A DNA stretch of 54,751 nt from Lachnospiraceae bacterium (GCA_900769115.1 CAAGFJ010000045.1:1-54751), one strand, 5' to 3'; counted from the first letter of the stretch, positions 16,257-24,898 are shown. Numbers and translations are program-made. Notes: generated from the letters alone by a model not told the origin.

Positions 16257-17615
16257 ATGGTATTAAAAAGAAAAATATATAATAAACTTATGGAATGGAA
16301 AAATGAAAGCCAGGGCAAAAAGGCAATGTTGGTAGAGGGGGCTCGACGTATCGGAAAGTCAACTATCTGCGAAGAGTTTGGAAAAAATGAATATCAGAGT
16401 TATATTCTTATTGATTTTGCAAAAAAGGATATAGAAGTTGAAAAATATTTTATTAAATATATAAATGATTTAGATACTTTTTTTATGCTATTGCAAGCAC
16501 ATTTTGGAATTAAATTGGTGGAGAGAAAGTCACTCATTATATTTGATGAGGTTCAGATGTTTCCACAAGCAAGAGCTGCAATAAAATATTTGGTGGCAGA
16601 TGGAAGATATGACTATATTGAGACAGGATCGCTGATATCTATTAAAGAAAATGTTAAGGATATTGTAATTCCTTCTGAAGAAAGACATATTAATATGTAT
16701 CCGTTAGATTTTGAAGAATTTGCAATTGCATTAGGTGAAGAATTACTTATTGAATATATCAAAAAATGTTTTGAGAAAAAAGAACCATTAGAGAGAAGTA
16801 TGCATAATCAGGCAATGATATTATTTCATCAATATATGTTAGTTGGTGGAATGCCTATGCCAGTGGTCACATTTATAAAAAATAAAAAGGATTTCACAGA
16901 AACGGACAAGGAAAAAAGGGATATTCTTAAATTATATCGTGAGGATGTAATGAAGATAAATGCAAAGTATAGAAGTAAGGTGCTTGCAATCTTTGATCAA
17001 ATTCCTGGATTTCTCTCACAACATGAAAAAAGAGTGGTTTTTAAGCAGTTACAGGATGGTAGTTATGCGGAGCAATACGAGGATACATTTTTTTGGTTAG
17101 CAGATTCTATGATATCAAATGAGTGTTTCCTATGTAATGATCCAAATGTAGGATTATCATTAAATGAGACAAGAAGTTATGTTAAATGCTATATGGGAGA
17201 TACGGGATTGCTTTTGAGTCATGCTTTTGATGAGAATGAGTTGCTTGAAGATGAGGTATATAAGCAAATATTAGAAGGTAAACTTCAAATTAATGAAGGC
17301 ATGCTTTATGAAAATGTTATAGCACAGATGCTAGTAGCGAACGGTCATAAGCTTTATTTTTACACCCACTATAATGAGGAAAAGCATAGAAATGATATGG
17401 AAATTGACTTTATCATTTCTAATAATAGTAAGTTAAAATATAAAATGTTTCCAATAGAGGTTAAGTCTGGAAAGAGATATAGTACAGTATCTTTAAATAA
17501 TTTCAGAGAAAAGTATAAGAAACGTATTGGTGAGAGTTACATTATACATCCGAGAAATCTGATTATTAAAGATGGAATTATTTGTATCCCTCCATACATG
17601 ACCATGATGTTATAA
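16257..17615 (+). CDS. AAA+ ATPase with DUF4143-type C-terminus
   Basis: 452 residues. Walker A is GARRIGKST (28-36) and Walker B LIIFDEVQ (about 94-101). The C-terminal half resembles DUF4143 and holds EIDFIISN and IEVKSGKRYS, a nuclease-like E-x-K pattern. Such ATPases are scattered, often transferred between genomes, and of unknown cellular role. The gene is A+T rich, stands alone, and ends in a strong bidirectional terminator. Confidence 0.82.
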   Translation: MVLKRKIYNKLMEWKNESQGKKAMLVEGARRIGKSTICEEFGKNEYQSYILIDFAKKDIEVEKYFIKYINDLDTFFMLLQAHFGIKLVERKSLIIFDEVQMFPQARAAIKYLVADGRYDYIETGSLISIKENVKDIVIPSEERHINMYPLDFEEFAIALGEELLIEYIKKCFEKKEPLERSMHNQAMILFHQYMLVGGMPMPVVTFIKNKKDFTETDKEKRDILKLYREDVMKINAKYRSKVLAIFDQIPGFLSQHEKRVVFKQLQDGSYAEQYEDTFFWLADSMISNECFLCNDPNVGLSLNETRSYVKCYMGDTGLLLSHAFDENELLEDEVYKQILEGKLQINEGMLYENVIAQMLVANGHKLYFYTHYNEEKHRNDMEIDFIISNNSKLKYKMFPIEVKSGKRYSTVSLNNFREKYKKRIGESYIIHPRNLIIKDGIICIPPYMTMML

Positions 17616-17618
17616 ATA

Positions 17619-17675
17619 TAATGCCAAAGACTGCTCTTTCACAGAAAAGTGTGAAAAGGCAGTCTTTTGGCATTA
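17619..17675. terminator. Bidirectional terminator
   Basis: TAATGCCAAAGACTGC pairs with GCAGTCTTTTGGCATTA around a TTTCACAC-rich loop. It serves the ATPase gene on plus and the HxlR gene on minus; the HxlR stop codon lies in the stem. Confidence 0.8.
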
Positions 17676-17996
17676 CAGGGTGGCTTTGTAGTTCGTGCCC
17701 CATTCCTGCATTGCATTGAGGATCGGACGCATAGATTCCCCAAGATCACTTAGTGCATATTCTACCCGTGGAGGAACTTCTGGATATACGGTTCTCGTAA
17801 TCAATCCATCCTCCTCCATGGATCGCAGGCTGTCGGTCAGTACTTTCTGGCTGATGCCTTCTAAACTTTTCTTTAATTCATTGAATCTCCATGGACGTTC
17901 TAAGAGGTTCCGTATAATCAATAATTTCCATTTACTTCCGATCAGTTGTACAGTGGTTGCAACTGGACATTCTGGTAATTCATCTTTTGTCAGCAT
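17673..17996 (-). CDS. HxlR-family transcriptional regulator
   Basis: 107 residues of winged helix-turn-helix with the family's N-terminal cysteine (PECPVATTVQLIGSKWKLLIIRNLL) and the pattern RPWRFNELKKSLEGISQKVLTDSLRSMEEDGLI. HxlR proteins sense aldehydes, quinones or disulfide stress. Divergent from the SPASM remnant and nitroreductase; a palindrome in the shared region is its likely operator. Start ATG after GGAG. Confidence 0.92.
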   Translation of the reverse strand: MLTKDELPECPVATTVQLIGSKWKLLIIRNLLERPWRFNELKKSLEGISQKVLTDSLRSMEEDGLITRTVYPEVPPRVEYALSDLGESMRPILNAMQEWGTNYKATL

Positions 17997-18073
17997 AAGT
18001 TTTTCTCCTTCAAAAGTTCATAATATGATGTAAGTTTCAACTGTAGTGTAGCATACGATTTTGTATCTGTCTA

Positions 18074-18118
18074 TTGGTTACAAAAAGGTGCCTATGTAAT
18101 AAAAAAGTGCGTACTTTT
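18074..18118 (+). promoter_or_regulatory. Promoter with HxlR-type operator
   Basis: TTGGTT (18074-18079), a 17-base spacer and TAATAA (18097-18102) form a promoter. The perfect palindrome AAAAGTGCGTACTTTT (18103-18118) abuts the -10, placed so that a bound repressor would block initiation. The divergent HxlR protein is the candidate binder. Confidence 0.6.
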
Positions 18119-18147
18119 GCAAATGATAAGAAGCTGGTAATTTAAGA

Positions 18148-18543
18148 TTGCAGCGGGATGCGAGACATATTTTAATAAAAAGGATCATTTGTGGACGTTA
18201 TATGAATATGAGACGGGCAAAGGCAGGCATGATCTACGGGGGATGTAATTGCGGTAATTGTCACATTACAATCTCTTCAAACGGAGATATTATGGCATGT
18301 CGGAGAGTAACAGACAGTAAGGTGGCAAATGTATTCGAAGACCGGCTGGCAGATGTATGGATCTGTCAGATGGAGAAGTACCGGGATTATGACAAGTTTA
18401 CAAAATGCAGTAAATGTGAATTGAAGGCATGGTGCAGAGGCTGTCCGGCAGTTGCCAATGGAACGAGCGGTGATTTCTATGCAGCAGATCCACAGTGCTG
18501 GAAGACAAAGAATGAGATAACAGGGGAGGTGTTACCATGTTAA
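18148..18543 (+). pseudogene. Radical SAM/SPASM protein remnant, 5'-deleted and frameshifted
   Basis: The C-terminal part shows SPASM-type cysteines: GGCNCGNCHITISSNGDIMACRRV and CSKCELKAWCRGCPAVA...PQC. Upstream, a different frame (from about 18140) reads ETYFNKKDHLWTLYEYETGK, the kind of sequence expected just before this domain. A one-base frameshift thus lies near 18214-18226. The CX3CX2C radical SAM core is absent. Intact relatives modify peptides. The open C-terminal frame overlaps the nitroreductase start by 7 bases. Confidence 0.75.
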
Positions 18544-19112
18544 TGGATATTATCAAAGCAAGACATTCTATTCGGAAATATACAGACAAGCAGATAAGCC
18601 GGGAGGATTTGGAACGCATTCTGGAAGCAGGTAATTATGCACCGAATGCAGGCGGCGGTCAGCGAAGCCAGATGGTTGCCATTCATAATAAGGAATTAGC
18701 AACACATGTTGGAAAATTAAACATGGTTCATTTTGACCGGTCACATTTAGCAGGAAGTTATGTATCGAAAGAACAGCCAAGTACGATTGATGATCCGACG
18801 ATACGAAACGGATTCTATAATGCACCAACCGTCATATGTGTATTTTGTCAGGATAATTTTCTGTTTAAGACCGCAGACGCTTTCTGTATGATGGAAAATA
18901 TGGTCTTACAGGCAACAGAACTTGGTATTGCATCCTGTATCATTTCAAGAGGTCAGGAGACTTTTGCATCGGAAGAGGGAAAGAGACTCATGCGGGAATG
19001 GGAGGTATCGGATGGATATATCTGTCAGGGATTTGTGATCCTTGGATATATTGATGGGGAACAGCCTCACAGTAAGCCGAGAAGACCGGGCAGGGTGAAG
19101 ATGATAGAGTAA
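18537..19112 (+). CDS. Nitroreductase-family FMN protein
   Basis: 191 residues. The FMN-binding start RHSIRKYTDKQIS is typical, followed by NYAPNAGGGQRSQ, and GIASCIISRG near the dimer interface. The family reduces nitro, quinone or flavin compounds with NAD(P)H. It starts after GGGGAGGTGTTACC, inside the end of the SPASM remnant, and is likely controlled by the divergent HxlR regulator. Confidence 0.9.
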   Translation: MLMDIIKARHSIRKYTDKQISREDLERILEAGNYAPNAGGGQRSQMVAIHNKELATHVGKLNMVHFDRSHLAGSYVSKEQPSTIDDPTIRNGFYNAPTVICVFCQDNFLFKTADAFCMMENMVLQATELGIASCIISRGQETFASEEGKRLMREWEVSDGYICQGFVILGYIDGEQPHSKPRRPGRVKMIE

Positions 19113-19147
19113 GAGATGGAGAGAACAGGAGAGGAGTTGACGAGTGA

Positions 19148-19375
19148 ATGGATTTAGCAACATGTCTTAAGAAAATGCAGTTAGTCGGTGTGCTGGCATT
19201 TGCTACGGTAGACCGGGAAGGTGCACCACAGATCCGAAATATCAGTGCAATTCATTATGAAGAGAATGCGTTATATTTTTTTACGGCAAGAGGAAAGAAC
19301 TTTTGTCAGGAATTATTGAAGGATGGAAGAGTACAGATTCTTTGTTATACAAAGTACAAGGGAATGTTGTATTAG
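19148..19375 (+). pseudogene. Truncated pyridoxamine 5'-phosphate oxidase-like fragment
   Basis: 75 codons covering the N-terminal half of a PNPOx-like flavin-binding protein (MQLVGVLAFATVDREGAPQIRNISAIHYEENALYFFTARGK). Relatives have about 130-140 residues; this frame stops after QILCYTKYKGMLY, where the second half of the barrel should begin, and the next gene starts 15 bases later. It probably does not fold into an active enzyme. Confidence 0.7.
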
Positions 19376-19390
19376 AAAAGGTGATATAAG

Positions 19391-20344
19391 ATGTTTTTGA
19401 GAAGTAAGACAAAAGATAGCAATAATCATTCGAAAGAGACGGAAACGAAAATAGAATATAAAGATAAGATCGAGAAGATAAGGGAAAAGATTGCACAGGC
19501 AGACGTTGTGATCCTTGGAGCAGGCGCAGGGCTTTCTACTTCCGCAGGCTTCGTATATAATGGAATGCGTTTTCAGCATTATTTTGGAGATTTTGCGGAG
19601 AAATATGGGTTCTCGGATATGTATTCCGGGGGCTTTCATCCATACAAGACTTTGGAGGAACACTGGGCATATTGGAGCCGGTATATTTATGTGAACCGAT
19701 ATATGGATGCTCCGAAAACAGTGTATTCGGATGTGATGCAGATTGTACAGGCTAAGGATTATTTTGTGCTGACAACCAATGTTGACCACTGCTTTCAAAA
19801 GGCGGGATTTGATAAGAGCCGACTGTTCTACACGCAGGGGGATTATGGACTGTTTCAGTGCAGCAAGCCATGTCGTGAGGAAACCTATGATAACGAAGAG
19901 CTGGTTCGAAAGATGGTGCTAAGTCAGGGTTATGCGATCGAACAGGGTGATCTTGTGGCACCGGAAGGGCGTGCGGTCAGGATGCAGATTCCATCGGATC
20001 TGGTTCCAAAATGTCCAAGATGTGGAAGACCAATGTCTATGAATTTGCGGGCAGACGATACATTTGTACAGGATGCAGGCTGGGACGAGGCAGCGAAGAG
20101 ATATGAAGACTTCCTGCGTGCAAGTCAGAATAAGAAGGTTGTGTTTCTGGAATTGGGTGTGGGATATAACACGCCGGGTATTATCAAGTATCCATTCTGG
20201 CAGTACACATATAATTGGAAGGATGCATACTATATATGTATTAATAAAGGACAGGCAGATATTCCACCGGAGATCAGGGATAAAGCAATCGGTGTGGATG
20301 CGGATATTGCCGGGGTCATCGGAGATATCAAGAAGATGGTATAG
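19391..20344 (+). CDS. SirTM-class sirtuin (protein ADP-ribosyltransferase)
   Basis: 317 residues. The NAD-binding GAGAGLSTSAG is at 43-53 and TTNVDH at 128-133. A TQGDYG segment at 148-153 puts Gln149 where deacetylase sirtuins have the catalytic histidine, a mark of class M. Zinc cysteines are C157, C161, C208 and C211. Known SirTM enzymes ADP-ribosylate a lipoylated GcvH-like protein, and the linked macrodomain removes the mark. Here the macrodomain gene follows, but no gcvH-L or lplA is in the window. Confidence 0.87.
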   Translation: MFLRSKTKDSNNHSKETETKIEYKDKIEKIREKIAQADVVILGAGAGLSTSAGFVYNGMRFQHYFGDFAEKYGFSDMYSGGFHPYKTLEEHWAYWSRYIYVNRYMDAPKTVYSDVMQIVQAKDYFVLTTNVDHCFQKAGFDKSRLFYTQGDYGLFQCSKPCREETYDNEELVRKMVLSQGYAIEQGDLVAPEGRAVRMQIPSDLVPKCPRCGRPMSMNLRADDTFVQDAGWDEAAKRYEDFLRASQNKKVVFLELGVGYNTPGIIKYPFWQYTYNWKDAYYICINKGQADIPPEIRDKAIGVDADIAGVIGDIKKMV

Positions 20345-20420
20345 AGTGATACAAAGAACCGATGACAAATACCGCAGAATGAGGAATATAAAATAGTAAC
20401 GGATAGAAGGAGGATACTTC

Positions 20421-21206
20421 ATGACACAGCAGGAAAGAAGAGAATATTTAATACAATATCTTTTGAAAGAGGAGATTCGTTATGTGGGGCAGAAGATTCC
20501 GGCTGATAAGCAAGGACAGGAGAAGCTGCTTCGTTCTCTGATGAATGTCAGACTGCCAAGACCGGTCAGCGAGGAATTCTTAGAGATTCAGGATGCCTAT
20601 CTTTTGGAAAGAAATGTGGAGCGTGGAATTACAGATGTGAATGAATTAGAACCGGCAGGTTCTGATGCACGCCTTTTTATCTGGCAGGGAGACATCACAA
20701 CGTTAAAATGTGATGCAATTGTAAATGCCTGCAATTCACAAATGTTAGGATGTTTTTCACCGATGCATGCCTGTATTGATAATTTTATTCATACCTATGC
20801 AGGAATTCAACTGCGGTTAAAGATGCATGAGATCATGACAAAGCAGGGGCATGAAGAAGAGACTGGAAAAGCAAAGATCACATCAGGCTATAATCTTCCT
20901 GCAAAGTATATTCTGCATACAGTAGGGCCGATCATACAATGGGAAGTCACGAAGAAGGACGAAGAATTACTTGCAAGCTGTTATAGAGAATGTCTGAAGC
21001 TTGCGGCAGATACCGGGGCAGAGTCGATTGCATTCTGCTGTCTGTCTACGGGTGTATTCCGTTTTCCACAGCAGCGAGCCGCAGAGATTGCGACTGCCAC
21101 TGTAAAAGAATATCTTGACCGGGATGACCGGATCAAGAAAGTAATCTTCAATGTTTTCAAAGATGAGGATTTGAGAATCTACCGGAACTTAATCTCGATG
21201 ATCTGA
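20421..21206 (+). CDS. Zinc-containing macrodomain ADP-ribosylhydrolase
   Basis: 261 residues: an N-terminal helical part (1-75), then a macrodomain with WQGDITTLKCDAIVNACN (88-105). CFSPMHACIDNFIH (111-124) carries Cys111, His116 and Cys118, the zinc site of SirTM-linked macrodomains. STGVFRFP is the second ADP-ribose loop. It probably reverses the modification made by the SirTM enzyme 76 bases upstream. Its 3' end overlaps the convergent methyltransferase gene by 28 bases. Confidence 0.88.
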   Translation: MTQQERREYLIQYLLKEEIRYVGQKIPADKQGQEKLLRSLMNVRLPRPVSEEFLEIQDAYLLERNVERGITDVNELEPAGSDARLFIWQGDITTLKCDAIVNACNSQMLGCFSPMHACIDNFIHTYAGIQLRLKMHEIMTKQGHEEETGKAKITSGYNLPAKYILHTVGPIIQWEVTKKDEELLASCYRECLKLAADTGAESIAFCCLSTGVFRFPQQRAAEIATATVKEYLDRDDRIKKVIFNVFKDEDLRIYRNLISMI

Positions 21207-22000
21207 CACATAAGGGACTTATCTAAATGCTTAAATAATGTATTCAGGATAAGTCCATATCTTTTGTCTAACGGACGGTATCCGGTGAGATATCCTTTGC
21301 GGATGACGGTATCAAAGCTATGGCTCCAGCCTTTTAATTCACTTAGGTCATTTACACTGAAATACACGCCGATATTATCATCATAATCTTTGAGCCAGGT
21401 CTTTAACATATTCTTTAAGCCCTTTTTAGTGGTAGCATCAAATACTAGCATACCACCGGAGAAATGCTCTGCCATAGCGGTAAACAGGGTCTTTACCTGT
21501 TCGGTTTTGAAATAATAGAATATACCGGAAGCAAAGAATACGATACCATCCTCCGGGTGAAAGTCAATCTGATCAAACCAGGACAGATCATTGAGGTCAC
21601 AGGCAATATTTGTCTCGCGTTCCCGCTTTCCAAGCAGTTCTTCCCGTACAGCGATTGATTCCGGAAAATCAAGATTATAGGCTCTTGCCTGACCATTATC
21701 TACCTGACAAAATGTGGTATCTAATCCACAGCCAAGATTGACCACACAGGCATTCGGATGTGTCTTAAGATATTCTTTGCATGCGGCTGCCATATCATAT
21801 TGCCGGGTTGCTGCCATGATGGCACCCGGTTTTTCCATGATACCTTTCTTTTCGTGTACCATTTCTACCTGTTCAAATATCTTCTGGCAATCCATATCGT
21901 GAAAATTGCCCGGATACATATCCATTGCAAGTTTTCTTCCATATAATGGAATTAATAATGTCTCCTGTACAGTTCCCTTTTTGATGATTTTTTTGCTCAT
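21179..22000 (-). CDS. Class I SAM methyltransferase (LCMT/O-methyltransferase-like)
   Basis: 273 residues. The SAM-binding VVNLGCGLDTTFCQV is of the leucine carboxyl methyltransferase type (PF04072), followed by ARAYNLDFPESIAVREELL. Substrates in this family range from small carboxylates to polyketides; none is evident. The ATG at 22000 is chosen because GAGGAGAC stands before it. A second member of the same family lies at 23553-24353 and a deleted copy at 39464-39669. Confidence 0.83.
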   Translation of the reverse strand: MSKKIIKKGTVQETLLIPLYGRKLAMDMYPGNFHDMDCQKIFEQVEMVHEKKGIMEKPGAIMAATRQYDMAAACKEYLKTHPNACVVNLGCGLDTTFCQVDNGQARAYNLDFPESIAVREELLGKRERETNIACDLNDLSWFDQIDFHPEDGIVFFASGIFYYFKTEQVKTLFTAMAEHFSGGMLVFDATTKKGLKNMLKTWLKDYDDNIGVYFSVNDLSELKGWSHSFDTVIRKGYLTGYRPLDKRYGLILNTLFKHLDKSLMCQIIEIKFR

Positions 22001-22068
22001 AAAATGTCTCCTCATCTTTTCTCATATTCTGAAATGATCTGTAATGTGTAACCATCTAAAAATACAAA

Positions 22069-22686
22069 CTACTTGTTCGACTTATGCGGTCTGCTATAAC
22101 GGAAATCACAGTAGGATGCGCCCTCTGCAATTGTTCCGGTTCTTACTAATTCCATGTGCATGATATCGGCAAGCACATAGTCCATCCGGCACAGATAAGC
22201 CGCCAGCTCCGGACAGCCCTCATCCTGACACAGCTTACAGATGCCACATTCATGATAATCGTACCCAAGATCGTATTCGTCATTTCCCGGCAGAATATCA
22301 ACAACCCAGTCATTTTCATATTTGCGTTTGTGACTATCTTCAGACCACTGCAGCCTTCCGGGCATTCTCTTAGGATCTAAGTAACTATCCGCATCCCCCA
22401 TCACTTTATGAAACAGCTTAGAGGCACATAATCCATCGCGGAAGATCTCGTAATTTTCTTCGGCAGATCTTCCGGTGCTGCGATTCAATGCGATAAAATA
22501 ACTTCCCATGATGTATGAACTCAACAGCTTGGAATTGCCGATGTCTTTTGCACGTTCCACGATCTGTTCATGTTCTTTTGCAATCTTTTTTGCTACATCC
22601 TTAGAGAAACCCCGCCGTTTCAATTCGGCTTTTACAGAACTGTGATAAAATTGATAGATTAATTTGACACCAAATGTATTCTTCAT
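22069..22686 (-). CDS. L-2-amino-thiazoline-4-carboxylate hydrolase-like protein
   Basis: 205 residues matching the ATC hydrolase family: YDYHECGICKLCQDEGCPEL in the middle and GASYCDFRY near the end. ATC hydrolase opens a thiazoline ring towards cysteine, but most genomic members are uncharacterised and often sit beside methyltransferases and regulators. Transcribed towards the minus-strand methyltransferase (69 bases between) and divergent from the TetR gene. Confidence 0.8.
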   Translation of the reverse strand: MKNTFGVKLIYQFYHSSVKAELKRRGFSKDVAKKIAKEHEQIVERAKDIGNSKLLSSYIMGSYFIALNRSTGRSAEENYEIFRDGLCASKLFHKVMGDADSYLDPKRMPGRLQWSEDSHKRKYENDWVVDILPGNDEYDLGYDYHECGICKLCQDEGCPELAAYLCRMDYVLADIMHMELVRTGTIAEGASYCDFRYSRPHKSNK

Positions 22687-22853
22687 TCTTTGTTTCCTCC
22701 TGTATGATAATGAATTCCAAGTTCTGCCTCTAATCCGTGGAGCAGAATATTCATTGCTTCTATTGTAACGGTATGATATGGAATAAATGTTGCCTTTTTT
22801 GGTAAACGCTGTTTACTTTGTAGCATATGGAATATAGAAAGTCAAGAAGTCTC

Positions 22854-22895
22854 TTGACAAAAGAGTTAGATCAGACTAACATAACAGGTGTTATG
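22854..22895 (+). promoter_or_regulatory. tetR promoter and operator-like palindromes
   Basis: TTGACA (22854-22859), 17 bases, TAACAT (22877-22882). GTTAG (22865-22869) and CTAAC (22876-22880) form one inverted repeat between the promoter boxes. CATAAC-AGGT-GTTATG (22880-22895) forms another that reaches the start codon. Both positions suit autorepression. Confidence 0.6.
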
Positions 22896-23489
22896 ATGAA
22901 AAATAAAGAAGAAACCATTGAAAAGATAAAACAGGAGGCATTGGAAGAGTTCTATACCAATGGATATGCAAAGGCAAGTCTCAGGACGATCTGCAACCGG
23001 GCAGGAGTTACGACCGGAGCAATGTATTTTTCCTTTGAGAATAAGGAGGCGTTATTTCGGGCAATCCTGCAGCCGTTAGTAGAAAGCTATGAGAAGATGC
23101 TGGCAAGATGTATGCAGATTGAGTTAGAGGATTCGTCAGAAGGTGCAGATGTGGATGTGTTGTTGATGCAGTTCATCTTAAAGCACAAGAAAGAAGCCAT
23201 TGTTATCATGGAGAAGGCGCAGGGAAGCTGCTATGAGGGATTCCGGAATCGGATCGAGCAGATGATGCAGCAGTCGTTTCAGACCTATTATCAGAGCAGG
23301 TTAGGAACACCGCCGGACATGAGACTGATCAGGATATTAGCAAAGCAGCGGTTAGATAGCTGTTTGGAGATTGTGAAAGAGGATTATGATATGGAATACA
23401 GTTTGTATCTGGTAAAACAGGTCGGCATATATGCCGAGGGTGGAACAGACAGATTAATAGAGAGTTTAAGAAAGCTTCACAGCAATTAG
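22896..23489 (+). CDS. TetR-family transcriptional regulator
   Basis: 197 residues from the chosen ATG. The N-terminal HTH reads KIKQEALEEFYTNGYAKASLRTICNRAGVTTGAMYFSFENKEALF; the C-terminal ligand domain is unassigned. Starts at 22827 or 22893 are also in frame, but the consensus promoter lies inside the longer version, so the short form is preferred. That leaves a very short 5' leader. It may control the methyltransferase downstream and the divergent ATC hydrolase gene. Confidence 0.85.
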   Translation: MKNKEETIEKIKQEALEEFYTNGYAKASLRTICNRAGVTTGAMYFSFENKEALFRAILQPLVESYEKMLARCMQIELEDSSEGADVDVLLMQFILKHKKEAIVIMEKAQGSCYEGFRNRIEQMMQQSFQTYYQSRLGTPPDMRLIRILAKQRLDSCLEIVKEDYDMEYSLYLVKQVGIYAEGGTDRLIESLRKLHSN

Positions 23490-23504
23490 CTGTGGAGCTT
23501 TTTC
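23471..23504 (+). terminator. Terminator at the end of tetR
   Basis: AAAGCTTCACAGC pairs with GCTGTGGAGCTTT, then T's. The last TetR codons lie within the stem. Confidence 0.8.
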
Positions 23505-23552
23505 TATAACATAACATTTTATAACAAACGTTACGGTGGAAAGGATGACAAG

Positions 23553-24353
23553 ATGATGAAAGAAAAAGTAAATGTAACAGGTGTACCGGAGACTATGATT
23601 CAGACCTTATATGCGAGAGCGAAGGAATCTATGAAGCCGAACCCAAAGATCAAAGATGATATGGCGGCAGAGATCGTATCCCAATTAGATTATGATTTCT
23701 CCAATGCAGATAAAGATAGTGCAATGTCATCTGGTGTGATTGCCAGAACAATTGTGTTAGATGAGATGGTAGGAAAGTATTTGGCCAAACATCCGAAAAC
23801 GGTTGTTGTGAATATTGCCTGTGGCATGGATACAAGATGTTACCGTATGAAAGGAAAATATCTGCGCTGGTACAATGTAGATCTGCCAGAGACAATGGAG
23901 GTGCGTGAATGCTTTCTGACAGAAGATGGACCAATCTATCAGATTGCCAAATCTGCAATGGATGCCTCTTATATAGATGATATTACATATGAAGGAGAAG
24001 ATGTGCTGGTTGTCATTGAAGGACTTTCCATGTATTTAAAGGAGGCGGATATCCGGCAGATCTTGGCAATTATTGATCAGGCATTTCCAAAAGCAATGGT
24101 GCTGATCGAGGTTATGTCTCCGTTTGTAGTAAAGCATGTTAAGGAGAAGTCGATTGAGGGAAGTAATGCCAAATTCACATGGGGTATTAAGAATGGAAAA
24201 CTGTTGGAGCAGATGGTTCCCTCCTTTGCATACAAGAAGGAAGTCAGCTTAGTAGAAGGTATGAAAAAGCTTATGCCAATCTATCATGTGATCGGAAAGA
24301 TTCCGGCAGTACGGAATATATCCAACCGGATCGTTGTGATGGAGAAGAGATAA
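23553..24353 (+). CDS. Class I SAM methyltransferase (LCMT-like)
   Basis: 266 residues. VVVNIACGMDTRCYRMKGKYLRWYNVDLPETMEVRECF is the SAM-binding and following strand region of the LCMT-like family; VLVVIEGLSMYLKEADI carries the post-motif segment. The substrate is unknown. Two copies of CCAATCTATCA (23931-23941 and 24276-24286) lie inside the gene; a copy deleted exactly between them occurs at 39464-39669. A GGAAAGG site precedes the start. Confidence 0.84.
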   Translation: MMKEKVNVTGVPETMIQTLYARAKESMKPNPKIKDDMAAEIVSQLDYDFSNADKDSAMSSGVIARTIVLDEMVGKYLAKHPKTVVVNIACGMDTRCYRMKGKYLRWYNVDLPETMEVRECFLTEDGPIYQIAKSAMDASYIDDITYEGEDVLVVIEGLSMYLKEADIRQILAIIDQAFPKAMVLIEVMSPFVVKHVKEKSIEGSNAKFTWGIKNGKLLEQMVPSFAYKKEVSLVEGMKKLMPIYHVIGKIPAVRNISNRIVVMEKR

Positions 24354-24495
24354 AACAGATATTTCAGCTTCTTATGATTGCTTTGCGGATGGTGAATGCA
24401 GTGTGAGATTGGAATTACGATTAAATAATGAAGATTTCTTTAATTTTGAACCTATGCTATTTACATGCATTAAACGGTATGCTAATCTGTTCGGG

Positions 24496-24514
24496 AAGTG
24501 TTCAGAGAACACTT
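24496..24514. promoter_or_regulatory. Palindrome before the lipoprotein gene
   Basis: AAGTGTTC-AGA-GAACACTT, a perfect 8-base inverted repeat 27 bases before the start codon. Likely an operator or a small leader hairpin. Confidence 0.45.
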
Positions 24515-24541
24515 ATAATAAAGAAAAGAGGTATATTAATA

Positions 24542-24898
24542 ATGAAGAAGAAACTGATTGCAATGGTGGTAAGTATAATGTGCTGTGCTGCATTATTAGG
24601 CGGTTGTGGACAGACCGAGGGCAAGCAGGACAATACAACAGCAAGTAGTAGTGAGGCTGAACAACAGGGAGAAGCGGCAGAAGAAAAAGAATTGACCGGA
24701 ACGATTGATGAGATAAAAGATTTTATGTTTACCGTTACAGATGCAAAAGACACACCGTATAGCTTTACTTTTGATGAAAAGCCGGAAGGATTGGATAATG
24801 TTAGTGCCGGAGATACCGTGACTGTAAAATATACAGGAACAATTTCAGAGGTAGATGCGTTTGAGGGGAAGGTAATTTCTGTTGAGAAGGCGAATTAA
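24542..24898 (+). CDS. Small lipoprotein
   Basis: 118 residues. A lipoprotein signal peptide (MKKKLIAMVVSIMCCAALLGGC) has its lipobox at LGGC, followed by a Ser/Glu-rich linker and a compact beta-rich domain (TGTIDEIKDFMFTVTDAKD...VSAGDTVTVKYTGTIS) resembling OB-like export domains. Function unknown. The last 17 bases overlap the next lipoprotein gene, suggesting coupled translation. Confidence 0.8.
   Translation: MKKKLIAMVVSIMCCAALLGGCGQTEGKQDNTTASSSEAEQQGEAAEEKELTGTIDEIKDFMFTVTDAKDTPYSFTFDEKPEGLDNVSAGDTVTVKYTGTISEVDAFEGKVISVEKAN

Noticed and set aside
18148..18543. Intact small SPASM protein gene
   Set aside because: Coding-like sequence continues upstream in a different frame, so the open frame is a fragment of a broken gene.
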